A stretch of DNA of 64,000 nucleotides from Legionella cherrii. GTDB taxonomy: Bacteria > Pseudomonadota > Gammaproteobacteria > Legionellales > Legionellaceae. The position numbers were made by a program, and so were the translations under genes. Below the pieces are notes generated by a model. That model was not told the DNA's origin. It saw only the letters and a program-made list of their open reading frames with translations, and ran no database searches. The stretch spans positions 1,272,001 through 1,336,000 of the forward strand of contig NZ_LR134173.1 of assembly GCF_900635815.1 (NCBI RefSeq), read 5' to 3'. Below are positions 1 through 8,663 of this stretch, piece by piece (positions within the stretch are counted from its first letter, which is position 1; each line of letters opens with the position of its first letter).

Positions 1-650
1 CAATAGCCCCTAATTTACCTTCAACTATTTTAGATAGAAGACCTGATATCGTAGCTGCTGAATCTCGAGTTATTGCTGCAAATGCAAATATTGGCGTAGC
101 CCGCGCTGCTTTTTTTCCTGTGATTGATTTAACCGGCAGTGGCGGTTTTCAAAGCAGGAGCTTATCCAATCTCATTTCGAAACCCAGTCTTTTTTGGTCG
201 CTCGGCCCTTTGAGTTTATTATCCTTAACTCAACCTGTAGCTGAAGTGACTCTTTTTGATGGGGGACGATTGCGAGGTCTACTAAATCAAGCTAAAGCAC
301 AATATTTCGAAACAGTAGCTACTTACCGACAAACTGTATTAACTGCATTTCAGGAAGTGGAGGATAATCTGGTTGCAATCAATCAGCTTGATAAGGAGTA
401 TCAAAGTCAAAAAGCAGCGGCTCGTGCAGCCAAGCGAGCATGGGATCAGGAATTGTATCGATATAAAGGCGGTCTTGTTACTTTTCTGCAGGTGGTGGTG
501 GTTGAAAATGCCGCATTACAATCAAAACTTTCATTAGTAAACATTTATACGCGCCGACAAATTGCCAGTATTCAGTTAATTAAAGCTTTAGGTGGGGGGG
601 CTTTAGAGCTGGGAAAGAAGGGCGCGGCAATCGATAAAGGCAAGAAATAA
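1..650 (+). CDS. Outer-membrane efflux protein (TolC/NodT family), C-terminal part
   Basis: The reading frame is open from base 3 to the TAA ending at 650, so the window starts inside the gene; about 215 codons are visible. The visible part contains the family signature RRPDIVAAE followed by ANIGVARAAFFP (codons about 13-40). Then come a long alpha-helical segment and the second OEP repeat with LGGGALELG near the end. This family forms the outer-membrane exit duct of tripartite MFS, RND or ABC pumps. The partner genes would lie left of the window. A GTG at 120 can mimic a start, but the conserved motif upstream of it shows the gene begins earlier. Family call is firm; substrate is unknown. 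Confidence 0.9.
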   Translation, partial: IAPNLPSTILDRRPDIVAAESRVIAANANIGVARAAFFPVIDLTGSGGFQSRSLSNLISKPSLFWSLGPLSLLSLTQPVAEVTLFDGGRLRGLLNQAKAQYFETVATYRQTVLTAFQEVEDNLVAINQLDKEYQSQKAAARAAKRAWDQELYRYKGGLVTFLQVVVVENAALQSKLSLVNIYTRRQIASIQLIKALGGGALELGKKGAAIDKGKK

Positions 651-711
651 TCCAAATCCAGGCAATTCTTAGTACTTGATGCGAATCACAAGTTGGTGGT
701 CAGACAAGGGG

Positions 712-735
712 AGGCTGGGCCTAACAGCCCAGCCT
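712..735. terminator. GC-rich hairpin between convergent genes
   Basis: A perfect 9-bp stem (AGGCTGGGC / GCCCAGCCT) with a 6-nt loop (CTAACA) lies about 60 bp after the efflux gene stop and before the stop of the convergent minus-strand gene. Only a weak T-rich stretch follows on the plus strand, so termination is likely but not certain. It could serve both directions. Confidence 0.5.
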
Positions 736-758
736 GTATTTGCAATAACGTAGCCGTA

Positions 759-1145
759 TTAATCGAGATTAATAGTATAAGAGTAGCTACCCATGCCATC
801 ATATACTGTATCAATATAACGAATTCCGTTACAGGAAGCACTAACTGTTGGGTGATTCATTAATGGACCATCTTTAATATCAAGCACACACCAATTTTCT
901 GAGTCATAAGCAACGGTAACATGTGCATAGCCACTGCGGCATTGGTATGAATCTAAAATTTCAAAGCTACGTGGGCCAATGATGTGGAGAAACACATCAG
1001 CATCGTTAAATCCGCTTACTACATAGATGCCTGGGTGAGAAGTATCGCTTAAACGAAAATAATCTTTATAACCGCACCAAGATTTATCTGCATGAGCATT
1101 CATCATCATCAAGCTGGTTGTCGCTAATATCATCCATTTTTTCAT
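759..1145 (-). CDS. Small secreted protein of unknown function
   Basis: The likely start is the ATG at 1145, preceded at 7 nt by AAGGTG, giving a 128-aa protein. An in-frame upstream start at 1220 would add a low-complexity asparagine stretch and has no ribosome site. The N-terminus (MKKWMILATTSLMMMNAHA) is a clear Sec signal peptide with an AHA cleavage site, so the mature protein is probably periplasmic or released. The mature part is rich in Tyr, Asp and Ser, with Cys pairs (SWCGY, SYQCRSG, NWCVLD, SASCNG) that could form two disulfides. I do not recognise a family. It ends just after the MFS gene on the same strand, so it may be the last gene of that pump operon. Confidence 0.6.
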   Translation of the reverse strand: MKKWMILATTSLMMMNAHADKSWCGYKDYFRLSDTSHPGIYVVSGFNDADVFLHIIGPRSFEILDSYQCRSGYAHVTVAYDSENWCVLDIKDGPLMNHPTVSASCNGIRYIDTVYDGMGSYSYTINLD

Positions 1146-1216
1146 TTCAGAACACCTTTTATTGTTATTATTATTAAAACCGAGGGGATTATAGGGAAGT
1201 ATTGAACATAAAACAA

Positions 1217-2752
1217 TCACTCTGCTGCAATGCCTCCAGATGAGCGGGCATAGGTTGGTTCAGCAAGCCAAATCATTACAAGTAAAATCATAAAAATCCA
1301 AGCGGAGAGTCTGAAAATATCGTTCGTAGCGAGCATATATGCTTGATTAATTATTTGGGTGTAAATGATACCAAAACTTTTTAGACCCGAGATTCCTAAT
1401 GAATGCAATTGATCTATTGCTTGTTGGACTAAAGGATTGTATGCGGTAATTTGTTCTACCAGATGGCTTTGGTGTAGGGCTTCTCTGTGACTCCATAAAG
1501 TAACACTGATTGAAGTTCCGAAGCTCCCTCCCAAAATTCGAAAAAAGTTGCCAACGCCTAAAGCACTGGCTAACCGTTCAGGGGGTAAATCGGCCAAAAT
1601 TAAGGCAATTAATGGGGTAAAGAAAAAAGCAAGAGCAATTCCCTGTATAAATCGAGGTGTAATCAGTTGGATAAACCCCACTTCAGTATAAAAGGTAGAC
1701 TGCCATAAGCAGGTAAGAACGAAGATAATAAACCCTAAGCTGATAATAATGCGTAAATCAAATTTTCCCATATAGTTACCAACAATGGGGGTTAAAAAAA
1801 AGGGTAAAACGCCTACGGGTGCAACCGCAAGTCCCGCCCACGTGGGGGTATATCCCATTTGGGTCTGCAACCATAATGGAAAAATAACTACAGTAGCGAA
1901 ATAGACCATAAAACCCAAAGTCAGACCTATCGTTCCAATGGTAAAATTACGGTGAGCAAATAAATATAAATCGATAATGGGGTGCTCTTGGGTCAAAAGC
2001 CAAATGATTAAAAAACTTAAAGTAATCGTTGAGATAATCGCCAAAGTTAGAATAAATTCTGATTTAAACCAATCGAGATCATTGCCTTTATCTAATAAAA
2101 CCTGTAAACAACCAATGCCTATGCATAATAAAACCAAGCCTATATAATCAATAGGTAATTTAGTGGTGGGGGTTTCTCTTCCACTAAGAGTGATCATGGT
2201 GAAGATTACCGAAAAAATCCCAACAGGAACGTTAATATAAAAAATCCAGGGCCAGGTATAATTGTCAGTAATAACACCACCCATGATAGGGCCAAATATT
2301 GGACCTACAACAGCGGTCATTGCCCATATTCCGGTTGCCAATCCTCGTTTTTCGGGAGGGTAATTGGCCAGAAGAATACTCTGTGATAGAGGAATCATAG
2401 GGCCTGAAACTGCACCCTGAATAACGCGGAAAAAAACCAGCATTTCCAGATTTATGGATAGGCCACAGAGCACGGAAGCAATGGTAAATAAGGCTGTAGA
2501 AAAAAGAAATAAACGCACTTCGCCAAAACGTTTAGCAAGCCATCCGGTAAGAGGCAGCATAATGGCTTGACTTACTGCAAAAGAGGTAATAACCCAAGTT
2601 CCATTATCGGGGCTAACACCTAAATCTCCTGCGATAGTGGGGATTGCCACATTAGCAATAGAGACATCAAGGACATTCATAAAAATGGCCAGTGATAAAG
2701 AAATGGTCATTAGAGCCAATCTACTGCCAGTTAGTGGAGGACGCTCAGTCAT
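1217..2752 (-). CDS. emrB: EmrB-type MFS drug exporter (DHA2 family, 14 TM)
   Basis: This is a 511-aa inner-membrane proton-driven exporter. It has DHA2 hallmarks: LDVSIANVAIPTI in helix 1, a motif-A-like WLAKRFGEVRLF between helices 2 and 3, a GPIFGPIMGG motif in helix 5, and enough hydrophobic segments for 14 TM helices. Its ATG overlaps the TAA of the adaptor gene by one base (TAATG), so the two are translationally coupled. The order outer-membrane factor, adaptor, MFS on one strand matches EmrAB-TolC-like tripartite pumps that expel hydrophobic drugs or fatty acids. The exact substrate cannot be read from the sequence. The symbol is by family and could equally be farB-like. Confidence 0.88.
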   Translation of the reverse strand: MTERPPLTGSRLALMTISLSLAIFMNVLDVSIANVAIPTIAGDLGVSPDNGTWVITSFAVSQAIMLPLTGWLAKRFGEVRLFLFSTALFTIASVLCGLSINLEMLVFFRVIQGAVSGPMIPLSQSILLANYPPEKRGLATGIWAMTAVVGPIFGPIMGGVITDNYTWPWIFYINVPVGIFSVIFTMITLSGRETPTTKLPIDYIGLVLLCIGIGCLQVLLDKGNDLDWFKSEFILTLAIISTITLSFLIIWLLTQEHPIIDLYLFAHRNFTIGTIGLTLGFMVYFATVVIFPLWLQTQMGYTPTWAGLAVAPVGVLPFFLTPIVGNYMGKFDLRIIISLGFIIFVLTCLWQSTFYTEVGFIQLITPRFIQGIALAFFFTPLIALILADLPPERLASALGVGNFFRILGGSFGTSISVTLWSHREALHQSHLVEQITAYNPLVQQAIDQLHSLGISGLKSFGIIYTQIINQAYMLATNDIFRLSAWIFMILLVMIWLAEPTYARSSGGIAAE

Positions 2753-3963
2753 TATACTTTTTTCCTTGGCAAGGACATATCCGGTGAGTTTGCATGTAAA
2801 ATTTCATTAATAATCGACTCTACCTCCGCGAGCTGCTTCTTATAAACATTGGTTTGAAAGGTAACTTTAGGCTCTGTTATTTGAGCCAAGCGAGTCCCTT
2901 TTAAATTATGAATATCAATGGTCACCCGCATGGATAGGCCGAGTTGCAAAGGCGTCTTTTTCAATTCTTCCGGGTCCAAACTAATGCGCACAGGCAGTCG
3001 TTGTACGATTTTAATCCAGTTTCCTGTGGCATTTTGTGGCGGAAGTAGGGCAAAGGCTGAACCTGTTCCTGCATTTAAGCCAACCACATGTCCATGATAT
3101 GTCATTCCAGGATAAGCATCGGCGTAAAGCGTAACGGGTTGGCCCACACGGATGTCATTTAATTCAGTTTCTTTGAAATTTGCATCGACCCAAGTATCAT
3201 TTAAGGGAACAATCGCTAACATGGCGGAGTTCATAGACACTTGTTGTCCAGGATGGACATTACGTTTCGCTACATAACCCGTAGCAGGCGCAACAATAGT
3301 GGCTCTGCGAAAATTCAGGTAAGCCATTTTTAAATTTGTTTTGGCCGTTTCAACTAATGGGTGAGTGTAAAGATGAGAATTTTCAACTAACGCAAGTGCG
3401 GCATCAAGTTGATGTAAAGAAAGATCATAATTGGCCTGAGCTGCCTCTAGGGCTGTTTTATAATGTTGCATCTCTTCACGAGATACCGCTCGATTTCCAA
3501 CTAGACCTTCCCGGCGTTTCAAATCCAGTTGTGCTTTAATCAGATTTGCTTTACCTACAATCACATTTTGTTGTGCTTGTGCGGCATTTTCAAAATATTG
3601 GCGGACTTGACGTACAGTTTGTGCTAAATCTGCTTTGGCTCGTTGTAGCGCCACCACATAATCAGTGGGATCCAGTTGAATTATGGTCTGGCCTTCAGTC
3701 ACCAGTTGCGTGTCATCTGTTTTAATTTTAACGACGGTGCCGGGGACTTGAGGCATAAGTTGAACCATATTCCCGTTCACATAGGCATTATCGGTGGATA
3801 GTTTAAATCGTCCCGAAATAAGCCAATAGAGAAACCATATCAGCGCTATAAGTAAAAAAAGACCGCCAAGAACGAGCATCGCAGTCTTGCGTTTACGTAA
3901 CGTTTCAGCTGTTGGACCACCCTGATCTTTAGATTGGGCTTCAGATTCTTTTATTTCTGCCAT
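2752..3963 (-). CDS. emrA: EmrA-type membrane fusion protein (HlyD family)
   Basis: This 403-aa periplasmic adaptor links the MFS pump to the outer-membrane channel. It has a cytoplasmic N-terminus of about 28 residues, one TM helix (about 29-50: AMLVLGGLFLLIALIWFLYW) and the EmrA-typical STDNAYVNGNMVQLMPQV. A biotinyl-lipoyl half, a long coiled-coil hairpin (about 100-210) and the second half IVAPATGYVAKRNVHPGQQV follow. The start ATG is preceded by GGAGAG, which overlaps the end of the upstream NodT gene, 3 bp away. The C-terminal tail after the barrel is about 35 residues longer than the core domain. Confidence 0.9.
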   Translation of the reverse strand: MAEIKESEAQSKDQGGPTAETLRKRKTAMLVLGGLFLLIALIWFLYWLISGRFKLSTDNAYVNGNMVQLMPQVPGTVVKIKTDDTQLVTEGQTIIQLDPTDYVVALQRAKADLAQTVRQVRQYFENAAQAQQNVIVGKANLIKAQLDLKRREGLVGNRAVSREEMQHYKTALEAAQANYDLSLHQLDAALALVENSHLYTHPLVETAKTNLKMAYLNFRRATIVAPATGYVAKRNVHPGQQVSMNSAMLAIVPLNDTWVDANFKETELNDIRVGQPVTLYADAYPGMTYHGHVVGLNAGTGSAFALLPPQNATGNWIKIVQRLPVRISLDPEELKKTPLQLGLSMRVTIDIHNLKGTRLAQITEPKVTFQTNVYKKQLAEVESIINEILHANSPDMSLPRKKV

Positions 3964-3966
3964 AAT

Positions 3967-5373
3967 TTATAGCTCTCCACCTAAGGCTGCTAATAAGGCT
4001 ACAAAAGCTTGCTTTTGACGCGTTTGTAAATTATATAAAATAGCTTTTTCTTGGACTAATAACTGTTTTAATTCAATAAGTTGGGTGTAATCAATAATTC
4101 CTTGAGTATAACGAGCTTGGAGTAATTTGTAATTGGATTCAGTATAGTTTAATGCCTGGTTTTGTGCGGTAATTTGAGCATCCAGTGTTTTCAAGGCAGA
4201 TAATTGGTCACTTACTTGCTGTAATGAATTTAAAATGGTTTGATTATATTGGCTTACTGCGAGTTCATATTGCGCATAATTTGCTCCTAGATTTGCCTTG
4301 CGTGCACCCGCATCAAAAATAGGTAAATCAAAGGCAGCACTCACATTATCATTTTGCAGCCATATATTGAATGCTTTAGTAAAATAGATACTTTGCAGGC
4401 TTAACAGACCTTTCAAGTTAATATTCGGGAAGAATGCTGTTTTAGCTACATTGACTTGATGTGCGGCAGCTTCAGTTAAGGCCCGAGCTGAGGCTATATC
4501 CGGTCTTTGGGCAAGTATGTTTGCAGGAATTACTGCAGGCAACAGGAGTTGTTTCTTGTTATAAACAAAAGCTGCCGTCTCAATTTGTGTATTCAAAGGG
4601 TTTTTTCCCATTAATACGGCTAATTGATGGCGTGACTGCAGTTCAGCGCGTTTGTAATCTTCTATAGATAGTGTGGCTGCCTGAGCATTAGCTAATGCGG
4701 TTTTTACTGGAATATTGGATTCAATGCCTTGCTGTTCCCGACCTACGATGATATCAGCAAGCTGTTTTAACAAGCGTGCATTTTCTTTGGCTAACCGTTG
4801 TTGAATGATATTATTTTGAATGTCGAAATAAGTGGTAGCAACGGCAGTACTCAAAATGAGCCGAGTTTCAGCGAGATCCATCTGTGCAGCAAAGGCTTCA
4901 CTGACTTTACTTGCTAAGTTTTCTCTATTTTTACCCCAAAAATCCAGCTCATAATTAAATTTTAAGCCAATGTCTGCAATGTTCGCTTGATCGACTTTGA
5001 TAGAGTTGATTGGTGGGGGAACTTTGCCATGTATTGGAAAGTATGCCTTTTCCAAATAACCACTTGAGTCTATAAATGGCCAAAGTGATGAATAGGCAAT
5101 TTTGGCAAGTTGTTGCGCCTGTTGAACTCGAGCTTCAGCGCTGCGCATATCAGGTGAATCAGCGAGTGCCACAGAAACGAGTTGTTTTAATTGTGGATCG
5201 ATAAGCGGTTTAAGATAATGGATTGATTTTATATTTTTAGGAAGTTTATAACGATGTTTTATTGCTAAGTCAGCTGCATGAAGTGGTTCTGTATTCGTAT
5301 GGACCTCACCAAAGAGGGAACAGCCCGTTAATGTGAGTGTGATTAATGCACAAATTACAAAAAACGAACGCAA
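3967..5373 (-). CDS. NodT-type outer-membrane efflux lipoprotein
   Basis: This 468-aa outer-membrane factor is first in the minus-strand emrA-emrB operon. The N-terminus is a lipoprotein signal (RSFFVICALITLTLTGC, acylated Cys about residue 18). Two OEP repeats follow, with the conserved LAQRPDIASARAL near residue 287 and AFFPNINLKGLLSL after it. The best start is TTG at 5373, which sits 9 nt after AAGGG and directly precedes the signal peptide; no ATG fits. It forms the trimeric duct for the adjacent EmrAB-type pump. Family assignment is firm. Confidence 0.88.
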   Translation of the reverse strand: MRSFFVICALITLTLTGCSLFGEVHTNTEPLHAADLAIKHRYKLPKNIKSIHYLKPLIDPQLKQLVSVALADSPDMRSAEARVQQAQQLAKIAYSSLWPFIDSSGYLEKAYFPIHGKVPPPINSIKVDQANIADIGLKFNYELDFWGKNRENLASKVSEAFAAQMDLAETRLILSTAVATTYFDIQNNIIQQRLAKENARLLKQLADIIVGREQQGIESNIPVKTALANAQAATLSIEDYKRAELQSRHQLAVLMGKNPLNTQIETAAFVYNKKQLLLPAVIPANILAQRPDIASARALTEAAAHQVNVAKTAFFPNINLKGLLSLQSIYFTKAFNIWLQNDNVSAAFDLPIFDAGARKANLGANYAQYELAVSQYNQTILNSLQQVSDQLSALKTLDAQITAQNQALNYTESNYKLLQARYTQGIIDYTQLIELKQLLVQEKAILYNLQTRQKQAFVALLAALGGEL

Positions 5374-5541
5374 AATTTAGATCCCTTTTGGTTTGATGGA
5401 ATAAGTACTGTATCAATATTTTTTGAGAAAATACATTGATGAATTTATTTAAAAAATTTGGTATTAATTTTTAATTTTATAAAAATATGGTCTAGAATAA
5501 TTTACATAAAGAATAAATTTAAAATAAAAAAGGGGAATAAC

Positions 5542-5673
5542 ATGCTGAAAAAAATAATCATAGTTAGCATTTGTCTCTCCACACTTGGAATGTTAAGTTC
5601 CTGTGGAACTGTTCATGGTTTTGGACAAGATGTATCGCATGTGGGTAAAGACATCCAAAGAGCTTCACGATAA
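5542..5673 (+). CDS. Entericidin-like small lipoprotein (EcnA/EcnB family)
   Basis: A 43-aa protein starts at the ATG at 5542, behind AGGGG. It has a lysine-rich N-terminus, a hydrophobic core and a lipobox ending LSSC at about residue 20. The mature part, CGTVHGFGQDVSHVGKDIQRAS, matches the entericidin pattern (C-x-T-x-x-G-F-G-x-D-I-x-x-x-G-x-x-I-x-x-A). Entericidins are small membrane lipoproteins linked to stress and stationary-phase lysis in enterobacteria; the role here is unproven. It is monocistronic, with a strong terminator directly after it. It is transcribed away from the emr operon, so the 168-bp gap before it holds two divergent promoters. Confidence 0.85.
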   Translation: MLKKIIIVSICLSTLGMLSSCGTVHGFGQDVSHVGKDIQRASR

Positions 5674-5684
5674 TCATTTTTCTC

Positions 5685-5712
5685 ACTCCCTATAGCTAAT
5701 CCTATAGGGAGT
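5685..5712 (+). terminator. Rho-independent terminator of the entericidin gene
   Basis: A perfect 11-bp stem (ACTCCCTATAG / CTATAGGGAGT) with a 6-nt loop is followed by TTTGTTTTG, 12 bp after the entericidin stop. The rest of the gap up to 5980 holds no gene that I can see. Confidence 0.85.
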
Positions 5713-5980
5713 TTGTTTTGTGCTCGTGGGGCTAAATCTTCGTCAATACCAGGATCTCTATGATCACTCCCTAAGTAGGGGTATTACTCTAATTGGAATG
5801 GATTGCTCGCCACGAGTTAAAAAATGGTTTATGCCCTCCCAGATTATTTCGTTAAATTATTTCGCTTCTCCACCCATAAATTGAAGTCCACTGATTCTAC
5901 CGGAGTCGTATTTTGGTCATGATGAAAATTATAGTTTAGCTTTATTGTCACGTTGAAATTTCAGTGTTTTTTCTTAAAAA

Positions 5981-6703
5981 TTACATTGTGATGCAAAAAG
6001 AAGAGTCTGAAACTTGATGTTTGTGCGTTCTGTTTTCGGTGTTAAATAATCTCCAACGCACAGAAGTAGAGTTCACCACGAATGGATTGGTTATCCCATC
6101 CCAAGGTGTATATTGCTCCATGCTTTGAAAAAAACATAATTTAGGTGAAGATAAAAGAATTTTTTGATCGTATTTTTTACAAATTTTTAACAGCTCTCCT
6201 ACTTTATTTTGAATTTCTTTAAAAACGTGCTCATCGTCAATTTCTTTATATCCATAAGCTAAAGTAATATGAAATAATCCAGGAACTTTGTTTTCCAGAC
6301 CTAATTCTTTCGCGATCTGTTGAATAACTTTTTTTTGTTCTTCGGGTATGGATAAAATGAGCTGTAACCCAGAAAAATAGTCTATAGATTCAACTGAAAT
6401 TGAGGGGGTAAAATTCAATTCAGACAGTTTTTTATTGATTTTTTGAAAAAATGGCAATTTTTTTGATATAAATGAAACCCAATTTTCCTGTGTTTCTTCT
6501 TTTGTATACAAATTACAGGTTGTCATATGATAACTGTGACGTGGCAAAGGAGAAAAATAGTCGCAAAGCACAGGGGTGTTTTTAAGAAAATGATAAATCT
6601 CGTCCCATAGATTATGATTTGTTTGTCCTACATCAGCAATAATAGTAACCCCGGGAAATTCCAGATAGTTTCCTTGATCATCGATTTTATTCAGGATAGG
6701 CAT
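5981..6703 (-). CDS. 2H phosphoesterase-like protein (DUF1868 type)
   Basis: This is a 240-aa cytosolic protein with two H-x-T/S-type motifs typical of the 2H phosphoesterase superfamily: SYHMTT at about residue 59 and LFHITL at about residue 145. A PLPRHSYHMT context and a GVTIIADV strand near the N-terminus fit the DUF1868 subgroup. Family members hydrolyse cyclic phosphodiesters or ligate/cleave 2'-5' RNA bonds; the substrate here is unknown. There is no signal peptide and no obvious operon partner: the next minus-strand gene lies 63 bp upstream with its own coding style. Such proteins can act in RNA repair, nucleotide signalling or host manipulation. Confidence 0.65.
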   Translation of the reverse strand: MPILNKIDDQGNYLEFPGVTIIADVGQTNHNLWDEIYHFLKNTPVLCDYFSPLPRHSYHMTTCNLYTKEETQENWVSFISKKLPFFQKINKKLSELNFTPSISVESIDYFSGLQLILSIPEEQKKVIQQIAKELGLENKVPGLFHITLAYGYKEIDDEHVFKEIQNKVGELLKICKKYDQKILLSSPKLCFFQSMEQYTPWDGITNPFVVNSTSVRWRLFNTENRTHKHQVSDSSFCITM

Positions 6704-6766
6704 AAATAATAGGTATCAACATGTGGGTCGCTTAATATTTTAACTATCTTGCCAAGAGAAAACAAC

Positions 6767-8569
6767 TTAACTCTTTCCAACCTGCATTTGCTTTTCAGTA
6801 ACGACTTGATCCTCCATTAAATCATAAAATCTCTGAAGAGATATTAACTCAGGTTTGTGACCGGAGTTATAATTTTTGAGTTCTTGTAGTGTCGCTTCAA
6901 TAGTTGCTTTTGTCTGTTGCCAATCGCCTTTGCTGAGTTCTGTTATTGCATTGTTGAGATTTTTATTGAGTACTACTTGTCTTTGTGCACCTTGTCTAAA
7001 GAATGAAAAATATTCTGATTGAACTCGAGCATCATTTATAGCGATTATCTGTTGTAGTTTTTCCACTAACCTAAAACAATCGGCTGCATGATGTACGTCT
7101 TTTTGGGCAACCTCTAAAAGATTCTCTTTTAAATCAGGGCTCAGTTTGGAACTGTTGATTAAGTCAGGTATTGATTCTTTATCAAAAGCTTTTTTCAGAC
7201 CTTTTAATTCGTCTAGGACAGCAGTTTTTTTCAGCATTTGTTCGTTGTACGCTATTGCTTTATCCAATGCTTTATCAAAGGCATCCTGATTCGTGTTTAA
7301 AAATAATTCTTCTAAATCTAAAGTGTCAAAACCATCAATATGAGCGAATTCTTGTTGCGTCTTAGGCAGACCGATGGGGGCAACAAACTCATGTAAGCTA
7401 TGTCCTCCAGAATTAAACAATAAGGCAGAAACATAGAGTTTTAAAAAAGATCCCAATTTTTCTTTAGATGCTAAAAGAGTCTCGTCAGTCGCTTTTTGGA
7501 TGTGCTTTATTACTTCGGGTGATATTTTGCCTTCTTTTATAAGTTCAGCAGCTTGCTCCAGAACCTCATTGGTTACTTTACCGGAATCCATAATACTGAT
7601 AATCAGATCTATTTGATTTTTTTTCGTCGCTTCATCGAGCGGCTTGCTTTGCTCTCCACCATCATTAGGTTTTGCTAGGACATCCATAGAGTCTGCTAAT
7701 TTCTTAAGCTCTTTAATTTTCGCTAAAGCACGCAATTGGCAGAGCATGGTTCCTGATATTGAGTTTGAGAATGGATGAACCAGGCGAGAAAAATTATCTT
7801 GTACCCATTGAGCATTGGTATCATAGCTTGATTGATCGGAAGGTTTCAAAAACTCTTGGGTTTTGGCCATACGTGCTGGATCATCTATAGGCACTGGATC
7901 GCGATTTTGTAGAATACCAAGCGCACTTGTCGTTGTCGTATTTTGTAGTACACCTCGGGCAGTCTTTTTCGTAGTAGACTGATTTTCTTTGGCTACTTTT
8001 CCTCTGTCCAGGTAGATATCTTCATGATAAATGTCCAAAGGCAATAAATGGGGACCCTGTGAGGCAATAATCATTGCGACGAAAGCAGATGAGACTATTT
8101 CAATGATTTTTTGTCTTTGCTCATCAGAAAATTGCCCGAATATTTCCTTGTTTCGTAGTTTTGTTAAATAATCAGCATATTCATGCTCTGTATCATCAGA
8201 TGGAGCATATTCTCCTCGCAAAACCTCTTCATATAATCCTGCATAAGAGCTGTATGCGGTTCCTTTAATCGCCTCTAAATGTTGGCTCATTTCATCCAAT
8301 GTAAACTGTCCCAACTGGCTACTTAAAGTTTCATAAGCCAAATGTGTCTCAAAATATCGACGGGAGCTGTCATTATTTATGTCCTCAGGGGACTTAGAGA
8401 TCTGAAAGCCTGCCAGTGCAGAGTCTTTGAGATACAGGTCGATTGCAGATCGAGTGTCTTCGTTTTTTGCACCGGCTAAGTACAAATGCTTTAATTCGTT
8501 AAATTTATCTTTATCATCGTGATATTTTGCGAGGAGCATTAATAATGCTTGTCCTACTGATATCTTCAT
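6767..8569 (-). CDS. Large helical protein, candidate Dot/Icm effector, unknown function
   Basis: A 600-aa protein counted from the ATG at 8569 (MKISVGQALLMLL); an upstream in-frame ATG at 8593 adds eight residues, and neither has a good ribosome site. It is rich in Glu, Lys, Gln, Asp and Leu, with no signal peptide and no clear TM helix. Long stretches are predicted helical, with a low-complexity Thr/Asn patch near residues 205-225 where LQN recurs (GVLQNTTTT then LGILQN). A notable segment is FSRLVHPFSNSISGTML (about residue 265). I recognise no enzymatic domain. The polar C-terminus and coiled-coil style are typical of translocated Legionella substrates, which is an inference. Confidence 0.55.
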   Translation of the reverse strand: MKISVGQALLMLLAKYHDDKDKFNELKHLYLAGAKNEDTRSAIDLYLKDSALAGFQISKSPEDINNDSSRRYFETHLAYETLSSQLGQFTLDEMSQHLEAIKGTAYSSYAGLYEEVLRGEYAPSDDTEHEYADYLTKLRNKEIFGQFSDEQRQKIIEIVSSAFVAMIIASQGPHLLPLDIYHEDIYLDRGKVAKENQSTTKKTARGVLQNTTTTSALGILQNRDPVPIDDPARMAKTQEFLKPSDQSSYDTNAQWVQDNFSRLVHPFSNSISGTMLCQLRALAKIKELKKLADSMDVLAKPNDGGEQSKPLDEATKKNQIDLIISIMDSGKVTNEVLEQAAELIKEGKISPEVIKHIQKATDETLLASKEKLGSFLKLYVSALLFNSGGHSLHEFVAPIGLPKTQQEFAHIDGFDTLDLEELFLNTNQDAFDKALDKAIAYNEQMLKKTAVLDELKGLKKAFDKESIPDLINSSKLSPDLKENLLEVAQKDVHHAADCFRLVEKLQQIIAINDARVQSEYFSFFRQGAQRQVVLNKNLNNAITELSKGDWQQTKATIEATLQELKNYNSGHKPELISLQRFYDLMEDQVVTEKQMQVGKS

Positions 8570-8663
8570 AAACAGCCATTTATAAAAAAACATTCTTGAC
8601 TTTAATTAAAGCACATTTTGCAATTATTTTTCATTTTTTGGCTGAATATATTGATTTATAAAC

